From an uncultured Prevotellaceae bacterium (GTDB lineage Bacteria > Bacteroidota > Bacteroidia > Bacteroidales > Bacteroidaceae), in NCBI GenBank assembly GCA_946188395.1, contig CAMHUU010000010.1:1-64000 (forward strand): a stretch of DNA of 64,000 bases, written 5' to 3'. Made by a program: the position numbers and the translations under genes. This document shows positions 58,006 to 64,000 of the stretch, in pieces. Each line of letters opens with the position of its first letter. The first letter of the stretch is position 1. The notes beneath the pieces are model-generated. The model saw only the letters and a list, made by a program, of their open reading frames with translations, was not told the DNA's origin and did not search any database.

Positions 58006-59681
58006 TATTTTGTGACGCGAATCCAATCGGCATCAAGCCATCCGCGGTCGACCTTCGGATTGGTCTCGACGGCAACGAAACCGAATTTGGCCCCAATCCA
58101 TTTGCCTTCCTTCATTTGATATTCGCCTCCACAATCCTGATATTTCTTGCCATTCTGGCTCCAGGCAAAGCTGACCTTGGGCTTGCCGCCATGAGCAACG
58201 CCTGCCTCAGCATTACGGACCTTCAGCTGAAGATAGATGTCTTCGTGGATACCGGGTTTATAGTCAATTTTGTCTTCTGCTGTAGGCTTCAGCGTGGCAA
58301 CGACCTCTTCGTGCTGGGGCTTGCCCTTGTCGGCTTCCTGACAGGTGAGGATAACCAGCTGGAACTCCTTGCCTACCCTACGCACCACCAATGCCTGATA
58401 GTTAAGTCCCATCATGATGATACCACCCATCTGGCCATCAGCCTTCGACGTGAAACGTACCTTGGCGGTAACGGTAAACTCGTCAGCAGGGGTCTTCTGC
58501 AGCAGCAGATTGGGCACTTCCCAGAAATTCTTCCAACCATCGGAGAGCTTATAAGTATAGATACGCATGGTACCGAAAGCGGTGGGTACACCGAACTTTT
58601 CGTCGTAGTTAGCGTGCCAAGACCACTGTTTGCCAATGACGGGCGCGTTAAACTCGTCGCTCTCAACGGGATTAGCTATTGGCTGTTGGCCGTTAGCTTT
58701 TGGCTTCTTATAAGTGGTAACGGGTTCGCCTTTCTTACCCATCATGGGCCAGCCGGTAGACCAGTCGACGGGATTCAGATGTACCACACGACCATAGGCC
58801 TCCTTGTCCTGGAAGTGCAGGAACCAGTCTTCACCATATTTTGTATGCACCCAGCCACCCTGATGAGGGCCGTTGATATTAGTCTTACCCTGCTGGAGCA
58901 CAATTTTATGTTCGTAAGGTCCATAGGGCGACTTCGAACGCATAGCCAGTTGGAAACCCTCGGGAACACCGCCAGCAGGACACATAATCCAATACCAGCC
59001 ATCGCGCTTGTAGAACTTCGGACCTTCGCAGGTGCGGTTCTCAGTACCGTTTCCGTCGAACACGATGACGGGCTGCCCAATAGCCTTCGTACCGTCAGCG
59101 CTCATCTCGCGAACAGTTAGTACTGAAGCATACTTGGCACGCGAATTGGCCCATCCGTTCACCAAATAACAGCGGCCATCGTCGTCCCACAGCGGCGTAG
59201 TATCGATATATCCCTTACCCTTAATCACGCAGACAGGTTTCTCCCATTGTCCTTCCGGATGCTGGGTTTTTACCATATAGACGCCAAAGTCAGGGTCGCC
59301 CCAATAAATATAGTACCAGCCGTTGTGATAGCGGATGCTGGGTGCCCAGACACCTGCGCCGTGCTGGGGTGTGCTGAAATGCTGCTGTAACTCGGCATCG
59401 CCCTCGTAAAGACTGGTCAATGCATAACTGACTATCTCCCAGTTCACCAAGTCCTTCGAGTGTAAAACGGGCAATCCGGGTACACACTGGAAACTGGACG
59501 CCGTCATGTAGTAATCCTCACCCGAGGCTCCGACACAAACATCAGGATCTGAGTAATCGGCATTGATGACGGGATTGGTATACGTACCATCTCCATTGTC
59601 GGGCGACCACACTTCAGACTTGTATTGGGCCTGAGCCAATAAGGGTAATGCTGTCAACGCAGCGAAAAGAATCTTTTTCAT
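58005..59681 (-). CDS. Glycoside hydrolase family 43 with C-terminal beta-sandwich
   Basis: 558 aa. Signal peptide MKKILFAALTALPLLAQAQ. Five-bladed propeller with general base in NADYSDPDVCV (Asp45), pKa-tuning Asp in GYIDTTPLW and acid Glu in CEGPKFYKRDGWYW. A C-terminal beta-xylosidase-type sandwich starts at about 345 (SDEFNAPVIGKQWSWHANYDEKF). Acts on xylan or arabinan side-chains. The inter-domain linker (KKPKANGQQPIANPVE) is encoded by a microrepeat. Starts by an ATGA overlap with the ATP-grasp gene. Confidence 0.92.
   Translation of the reverse strand: MKKILFAALTALPLLAQAQYKSEVWSPDNGDGTYTNPVINADYSDPDVCVGASGEDYYMTASSFQCVPGLPVLHSKDLVNWEIVSYALTSLYEGDAELQQHFSTPQHGAGVWAPSIRYHNGWYYIYWGDPDFGVYMVKTQHPEGQWEKPVCVIKGKGYIDTTPLWDDDGRCYLVNGWANSRAKYASVLTVREMSADGTKAIGQPVIVFDGNGTENRTCEGPKFYKRDGWYWIMCPAGGVPEGFQLAMRSKSPYGPYEHKIVLQQGKTNINGPHQGGWVHTKYGEDWFLHFQDKEAYGRVVHLNPVDWSTGWPMMGKKGEPVTTYKKPKANGQQPIANPVESDEFNAPVIGKQWSWHANYDEKFGVPTAFGTMRIYTYKLSDGWKNFWEVPNLLLQKTPADEFTVTAKVRFTSKADGQMGGIIMMGLNYQALVVRRVGKEFQLVILTCQEADKGKPQHEEVVATLKPTAEDKIDYKPGIHEDIYLQLKVRNAEAGVAHGGKPKVSFAWSQNGKKYQDCGGEYQMKEGKWIGAKFGFVAVETNPKVDRGWLDADWIRVTK
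58668..58710. repeat. In-frame GCTATTGGCTGTTGGCCGTT microrepeat in the GH43 linker
   Basis: Minus-strand AGCCAAAAGCTAACGG and AGCCAATAGCTAATCC units encode the linker between the two GH43 domains. Confidence 0.7.
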
Positions 59682-60778
59682 AATCGTTGTATTTTGAGTT
59701 GGTATTTTGTTCCGTCATATACTATACGCATTACGCGCTGAATATCGTCGTCAGTTGGTGAAATAGCCAAGGCCACATGGCCCATCGTACGACGAAGATT
59801 TATCTCAACACAAGGATGCAAAAATAATTGAAAATTGACAATTGATAATTGAGAATTATAATTACCTTTCCAGACGAGCATCATATCGACGCCGAAGGGA
59901 CCGCGATAGGAACCAAGATTGAGGGTGTCCGCTATTTTTCGCTTAATTCTATCAAGTAAATCAATTGGTACATAGCGACTTATCATTTCTTGCTTCACCC
60001 TCTCTGTTGCCAGGATATTACCCACATAAGCGCCATTAATGGTATGAAACAGCGAGAGTCCGAGATAATGAATCCCTGCATCGTCGACGCAGAATTCCAT
60101 ACCAAAATCCTTTACTTTATCATATAGCGGTTCTACCATGACTGAACCCTGCTGAGCCACCAGATTACGAAACCATCCGGCCTGCATCTGGAACGGTGTG
60201 CGCTCGGTGCTCAGAAAGCGCAGCCCTCGCCCACTCGACGACCAAGGAGCCTTCATGACCACCTGACCATAACGTGCCAACAAAGCTTCCACCTCGTCGG
60301 CAGTAGTACACTCGAACGACTCGCCAACAGTACCCTCCATTTGCAACAAAGGCAACAATCGGGCGGCAGTACGACGGTGAGACAGTTGTCGGATTTCGGC
60401 AATCTGATCTTCGGTAGGCAACAACGCCTCACGTACACCATAGCGTTTCAGTGTGGCGCGCAGAGCCAGGTTCCACCCCCAGGGAAGCACGTCCTCAACC
60501 AGGTCGTAGTAAGCGGGCTGCTTACTACAGGTAAACCGCCCGTCTACTACCGGTAGGTCACGACAGCCTAACTGGCGCAGACGATGGGCCACCTTGCGGA
60601 AAGCTTTTTCTGCACTCTCCACATGGTCCACCAACACCATATCACCCTCTTCTGCCCAAAGGGCAGGAAGGTATCCCAAATCAGCTCTCAGCTGACGTCC
60701 GGCATGTGGGGCCGTAAAGTTTGCCAGGTTGCTGGCCAGCGCTATATCGTGCTCAGGATTGAAGACTTGTAGTTTCAT
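59678..60778 (-). CDS. ATP-grasp-like protein of unknown function
   Basis: 366 aa. ATP-grasp features: VVMKAPWSSSGRGLRFLS (phosphate-loop strand), GSVMVEPLYDKVKDFGMEF (adenine-side E) and PFGVDMMLVW, then a late CVEINLRRTMGHVAL (metal-binding Glu/Asn). N-terminus MKLQVFNPEHDIALASN is a conserved Bacteroidales pattern. Ligase substrate unknown. An in-frame microrepeat (59822-59868) encodes NYNSQLSIVNFQLFL just before the metal-binding block. Confidence 0.8.
   Translation of the reverse strand: MKLQVFNPEHDIALASNLANFTAPHAGRQLRADLGYLPALWAEEGDMVLVDHVESAEKAFRKVAHRLRQLGCRDLPVVDGRFTCSKQPAYYDLVEDVLPWGWNLALRATLKRYGVREALLPTEDQIAEIRQLSHRRTAARLLPLLQMEGTVGESFECTTADEVEALLARYGQVVMKAPWSSSGRGLRFLSTERTPFQMQAGWFRNLVAQQGSVMVEPLYDKVKDFGMEFCVDDAGIHYLGLSLFHTINGAYVGNILATERVKQEMISRYVPIDLLDRIKRKIADTLNLGSYRGPFGVDMMLVWKGNYNSQLSIVNFQLFLHPCVEINLRRTMGHVALAISPTDDDIQRVMRIVYDGTKYQLKIQRL
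59822..59868. repeat. In-frame AATTGACAATTGATAATTGA microrepeat in the ATP-grasp gene
   Basis: Units of AATTGAAAATTGACAATT, encoding NSQLSIVNFQL on the minus strand; same family as the ABC permease composite at 29135. Confidence 0.75.
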
Positions 60779-60786
60779 TTCGGCTG

Positions 60787-60818
60787 CAAAGGTAGTGAAA
60801 ATCGACAGAAAAAACAAA
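60787..60818 (-). promoter_or_regulatory. Promoter of the ATP-grasp/GH43 pair
   Basis: Minus strand: TTTG (60815-60818), 20-bp spacer, TACCTTTG (60787-60794), 8 bp before the start region. Confidence 0.7.
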
Positions 60819-60822
60819 TTTA

Positions 60823-60854
60823 TTTGGGTATTTGAGAAATTATTGCTAATTTTG
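60823..60854 (+). promoter_or_regulatory. Promoter of the response-regulator operon
   Basis: TTTG (60823-60826), 20-bp spacer, TAATTTTG (60847-60854). Its -33 element is only 4 bp from that of the divergent promoter. Confidence 0.7.
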
Positions 60855-60886
60855 CAACGTTTTAACGAATTATTATATTAAAGTAT

Positions 60887-62056
60887 ATGAAACCAGTAAA
60901 AATACTAAGCGTAGACGACGAGACCGATCTCGAGTTGCTATTAACCCAATATTTCCGCCGCCAAATCCGAAAGGGCGACTATCAGTTTTTCTTTGCCCAC
61001 AATGGTTTGGAGGCCCTGACCATGCTGCTCAAAGAGAAGGACATCGACATCATTCTGAGCGATATCAACATGCCCGAGATGGACGGTCTGACGCTGCTCA
61101 CCAAGATCAACGAGTTGCAGAACCCCGCCCTGAAGTGCATCATGGTATCGGCCTATGGCGACATGTCGAACATCCGCTCGGCCATGAACAACGGAGCCTT
61201 CGACTTTGCCACAAAACCCATCGACCTGGACGACCTCAGCGTGACCATCGAGAAGGCCATCCAGCAGATTGAATATATCAAGCAGTCGCAGGAAGAGCAC
61301 TCGCAGCTGGAATCGCTGAAGACCGACCTAGCTGTGGCTGGTGAGATTCAGCAGGCCATTCTGCCACGCATTTTCCCGCCATTCCCCGAGAACGAACACG
61401 AACTCGACCTGGCTGCCACGATGATTCCCGCCAAGGATGTTGGTGGCGACTTCTACGACTTCTTCCGCATCGACGACGACCACATCGGACTAGTGATAGC
61501 CGATGTGTCGGGCAAGGGCGTTCCTGCTGCCATCTTCATGGCTGTCAGCCGCACACTCATCCGCACCATCGCCTTGCAAGGCTTCGAACCTGGTGTTTGT
61601 CTGACCAAGTCGAACGAACTGCTCAGTAAGGAGTCCATCGACTCAATGTTCGTTACCGTGTTCTACGCCATCTATGATATTCGCACGGGTGAGTTGGCCT
61701 ATTGCAACGGTGGCCACAACGCCCCCTATATTCTCAAGGCTAACGGTTCGGTGGAGATGATGCCCCTAAGCACCAATTGTATGGTTGGTGCCATCGACGA
61801 CTGGCAGTTCCAGAGCGCCAAAGCACAATTGGGCGTCGGCGACACGCTGGTCTTGTATACCGATGGTGTCAACGAAGCTTTCAACGCTGACTTCCAAGAA
61901 TATGGTGAAGAACGCATGGAGCAGCTTTTGCGTCAGCAAAGCGGTAAAGACTGCCGTTCGCTGATTGATGCCCAAATGAACGACGTCAAAGCTTATGCCG
62001 GAGACGCTCCCCAGAGTGACGATATTACCATCATGGCCCTGAAGCGTAAAGCATGA
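60887..62056 (+). CDS. Response regulator fused to a PP2C-type (SpoIIE/RsbU) phosphatase
   Basis: 389 aa. Receiver domain at 1-125 with acidic pair Asp10/Asp11, phospho-acceptor Asp59 (ILSDINMPEMDG) and Lys in TKPID. A coiled-coil linker (to about 165; ESLKTDLAVAGEIQQAILP) leads into a PP2C domain with AKDVGGDFYDFF, GLVIADVSGKGVPAAIFM and GDAPQSDDIT. Probably dephosphorylates an anti-sigma-antagonist-like partner after phosphorylation by a sensor kinase. Overlaps the next gene by 4 nt. Confidence 0.95.
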   Translation: MKPVKILSVDDETDLELLLTQYFRRQIRKGDYQFFFAHNGLEALTMLLKEKDIDIILSDINMPEMDGLTLLTKINELQNPALKCIMVSAYGDMSNIRSAMNNGAFDFATKPIDLDDLSVTIEKAIQQIEYIKQSQEEHSQLESLKTDLAVAGEIQQAILPRIFPPFPENEHELDLAATMIPAKDVGGDFYDFFRIDDDHIGLVIADVSGKGVPAAIFMAVSRTLIRTIALQGFEPGVCLTKSNELLSKESIDSMFVTVFYAIYDIRTGELAYCNGGHNAPYILKANGSVEMMPLSTNCMVGAIDDWQFQSAKAQLGVGDTLVLYTDGVNEAFNADFQEYGEERMEQLLRQQSGKDCRSLIDAQMNDVKAYAGDAPQSDDITIMALKRKA

Positions 62057-63621
62057 ATAAGGCGAATAAAATCATCATCGCGATAGCTGCAGTTTTACTG
62101 TTGGCACTGACATGGACACTCATCAGAGGGCACCAAGCTCAAGAGCTGATGTCCGAGCAGAACCAGCAGCTGCAGAAACAGCTGGAGAAGCTGTCGAAGG
62201 AGGAGGAACGCTCTGCCGTGATGCAGCGTGTGAATGCCCAGATGGAGGAAATCGCCAACGAGGAACGCCGAATCAGCGAGGAACAGCGCGATGCTGCCGA
62301 GCAACAGACCCAAGTGGCTGAGGAGATGCGCCGCAAGGCTGAGGTCGAGCGCCAGAATGCCCTTGTGGCCGAGCAGCGGGCCCTGGAAGCTTCCGAAGTG
62401 GCCCAAAGCCAGCGTAAGATTGCCGAACAGCAGCGTGCCCAGGCCGAACTGTCGAAACGTGTGGCTGATACGCTGACTTACATCAGTCTGGCACGAACAC
62501 TCGGGCAGACTGCCATCACCCAATACAATGCCGGAAACCACGAGTTGGCCGACCTGCTGGCATATACCGCCTGCATGTTCACCAACCGTTATCGCGGCGA
62601 CATCTATGCACCTACCGTCTATCAAGCCCTGGCTTTGACCAGCCAGAACAAACGAATATGGAACAAGCACAAGGGCAGCATCACCGATATCGCCTTCTCG
62701 GACGACAAGTCGGGCTATATGATTTCATGTAGCACCTATGGCGAAATCATGAAGCACACCCATTTCGGGACAGGCAACCCAACCAGTGAGATGCTGTTCA
62801 GCAATCCCCGTTTCGATTTCCGCGACTGCTTCATCGACCGAGCAACCGACATTACCTATGCCCTGAGCCGTTCTGGACACATGGTCATCATCGACAGCAA
62901 GAAGAAAGTGCAGGTTCTTGAAGTCACCATTTCCAAGCTCAAAGAGATGGACGTGGCAGGCAGCCAGTTCATTCTTTTCGGCGAGGAAGGCATGGCGCTG
63001 TTCGACAAGGACAAGTGCGCCATCGTGCAGGAAAAGAAACTGCCTTTCCAAATAGAATTCATCAGCCGCTATCAGAACGCCCCCGTCGTTTTCGACCGCC
63101 AAGGACGCATGCACATCATCAAGAGTTTCACCCACATCGAAAGCAGCAAGGTGCCTTTCAACGGACAGGTAACATCCTTTGCCGAATCGAAGAACCAGCA
63201 TATGCAGGCTTACGGCATGAGCGATGGCAGTATCAACGTCATCAATGCCAAAGGCCAGAAGCTTCATCTGACTGGCCACCAGTCACGCATCTCAAAAGTG
63301 AAGGTCGACGGCAGCAGACTCTACTCGTCAAGCTACGACGGCACGCTGAACCTATGGCTCTACAATAGTGCCAAGATTGAACCGATGACGCTGTTTACCA
63401 CGCGCGGCTGGATTATCAATTTCACCTTCGACCTGAAGAAAAACGATATATGGTCGGGCGACCAGAATGGTAACATCACTCAGGCACTCATCTCGGTTCC
63501 CCAGATGCAACAACGTCTGAAAGACAAGGTAAAACGCAATCTGACACGCGACGAATGGAATTTCTACGTGGGCAGGAATGTGCCATACGAAGAAATCAAA
63601 GGAAAGGAGGTCCGCCTATGA
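62053..63621 (+). CDS. Membrane-anchored coiled-coil and beta-propeller (WD40-like) protein
   Basis: 522 aa. One N-terminal membrane helix (IIIAIAAVLLLALTWTLI), a coiled coil at about 30-140 rich in Glu/Gln/Ala/Arg (EEERSAVMQRVNAQMEEIANEE), and a helical segment (LADLLAYTACMFTNRYRG). A propeller from about 195 follows (GSITDIAFSDDKSGYMISCS, GHQSRISKVKVDGSRLYSSSYDGTLNLW). Similar proteins accompany propeller sensors in Bacteroidetes; role unknown, probably a scaffold or sensor. Confidence 0.8.
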   Translation: MNKANKIIIAIAAVLLLALTWTLIRGHQAQELMSEQNQQLQKQLEKLSKEEERSAVMQRVNAQMEEIANEERRISEEQRDAAEQQTQVAEEMRRKAEVERQNALVAEQRALEASEVAQSQRKIAEQQRAQAELSKRVADTLTYISLARTLGQTAITQYNAGNHELADLLAYTACMFTNRYRGDIYAPTVYQALALTSQNKRIWNKHKGSITDIAFSDDKSGYMISCSTYGEIMKHTHFGTGNPTSEMLFSNPRFDFRDCFIDRATDITYALSRSGHMVIIDSKKKVQVLEVTISKLKEMDVAGSQFILFGEEGMALFDKDKCAIVQEKKLPFQIEFISRYQNAPVVFDRQGRMHIIKSFTHIESSKVPFNGQVTSFAESKNQHMQAYGMSDGSINVINAKGQKLHLTGHQSRISKVKVDGSRLYSSSYDGTLNLWLYNSAKIEPMTLFTTRGWIINFTFDLKKNDIWSGDQNGNITQALISVPQMQQRLKDKVKRNLTRDEWNFYVGRNVPYEEIKGKEVRL

Positions 63622-64000
63622 AACGACTGATAACCTTCTTGGCTCTCGCACTCAGCATCCTGACCTCCACATTCAACGTTCAACGTTCGGCGTCGGCACA
63701 GGGCATTCCCTTCCTGCGCAACTACACCTCGAACGAATACAAAGGCCACAACCAGAATTTCGACGTTATTGCCGCTACCGACGGCACACTTTATGCCGCC
63801 AACTTCGAAGGACTGCTCTATTTCGACGGTGCCACCTGGCGCATCATCCACACTCCGGGCATCAGCCGCATTACGGCGGTCTTCCAGGATTCGAAAGGCC
63901 GCATGTGGACAGGAGGCTACAACTACTTCGGCTATCTGAAGATCGACGACAAAGGCAATCTACGCATGCGCCCTTGTACCGCCCAGCATGCCTTCCATGG
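63618..64000 (+). CDS. Start of a propeller-type periplasmic sensor, cut by the window edge
   Basis: 127 codons visible. Signal peptide (MKRLITFLALALSILTST), then Reg_prop-like repeats (GHNQNFDVIAATDGTLYAANFEGLLYFDGATW, ITAVFQDSKGRMWTGGYNYFGYLKIDDKGN), as in hybrid two-component or Y_Y_Y-type sensors. ATGA overlap with the gene before, so it is the third gene of the signalling operon. A TTCAACGTTCAACGTTC microrepeat at 63668-63690 encodes FNVQRSAS in the signal peptide/mature junction. The output domain is out of view. Confidence 0.82.
   Translation, partial: MKRLITFLALALSILTSTFNVQRSASAQGIPFLRNYTSNEYKGHNQNFDVIAATDGTLYAANFEGLLYFDGATWRIIHTPGISRITAVFQDSKGRMWTGGYNYFGYLKIDDKGNLRMRPCTAQHAFH
63666..63690 (+). 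repeat. In-frame TTCAACGTTCAACGTTC microrepeat
   Basis: Two ATTCAACGTTC-type units encode FNVQRSAS; the same peptide (FNVQR) arises from the repeat in tolC. Confidence 0.7.

Overview
The window looks like a chromosomal segment of a Prevotella/Segatella-type member of the Bacteroidales. The evidence is: a short primary sigma factor of the Bacteroidetes kind; many promoters of the Bacteroidetes form (TTTG, 19-21 bp, TANNTTTG), including a perfect one in front of that sigma gene; the fused lpxC/fabZ gene in an lpxD-lpxC/fabZ-lpxA-miaA run; Prevotella-like C-terminal tails on secreted proteins; and GH97/GH43/GH25 hydrolases. I see no rRNA, CRISPR array, transposase or prophage. One tRNA (His) is present.

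Layout. 1-5.5 kb (minus): a cut-off glutathione peroxidase with two palindromic operator-like sites, an Hsp20, and a tight eight-gene operon (5496 to 1344) of mostly unknown small proteins with a GNAT, a DUF5131 protein and a DnaQ-like exonuclease. 5.5-6.0 kb: a non-coding stretch with a 22-bp-periodic array and a strongly folded RNA. 6.0-9.9 kb (plus): an A+T-richer island with a HIRAN-like protein, a SUMF1-fold lipoprotein and a predicted PD-(D/E)XK-like protein. 10-21.6 kb: a redox and small-molecule region with OxyR (both redox cysteines present), thioredoxin, a ferredoxin-type membrane protein, and a seven-gene operon from carbonic anhydrase to a metallo-beta-lactamase-fold enzyme that includes a cupin-MsrA fusion. 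Two convergent genes (PNPOx-like and ABM-like) have been fused by a deletion near 18835. 21.6-24.8 kb: two paralogous secreted beta-helix proteins. 25-27.4 kb: tRNA-His and a GH97. 27.4-34.4 kb: a five-gene tripartite ABC efflux operon with a divergent AraC regulator. 34.4-39 kb: aat, clpA-clpS, a LutC-like protein and free-methionine sulfoxide reductase. 39-50.4 kb (plus): a divergent NAD ligase, rpoD, an HD hydrolase, the lipid A genes, miaA and a class A PBP. 50.4-53.1 kb: LacI regulator and altronate dehydratase. 53.2-55.4 kb: lipid A phosphatase-like and phosphoethanolamine transferase pair. 55.5-60.8 kb: Na+/H+ antiporter, GH25, GH43 and an ATP-grasp-like protein. 60.9-64 kb: a response regulator-PP2C phosphatase, a coiled-coil/propeller membrane protein and the start of a propeller sensor, in overlapping order.

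Two patterns run through the window. First, oxidative-damage defence is over-represented (Gpx, OxyR, thioredoxin, MsrA, free Met-sulfoxide reductase, flavodoxin-type oxidoreductase). Second, short low-complexity microrepeats of several sequence families fill many intergenic gaps and also sit in frame inside genes (GH97, both ABC permeases, the ABC ATPase linker, TolC, ClpA, GH43, the ATP-grasp protein and the terminal sensor). The structured RNA with its HIRAN gene and these microrepeats are the most promising undescribed features.

All calls come from reading sequence and translated motifs; no database search was run.
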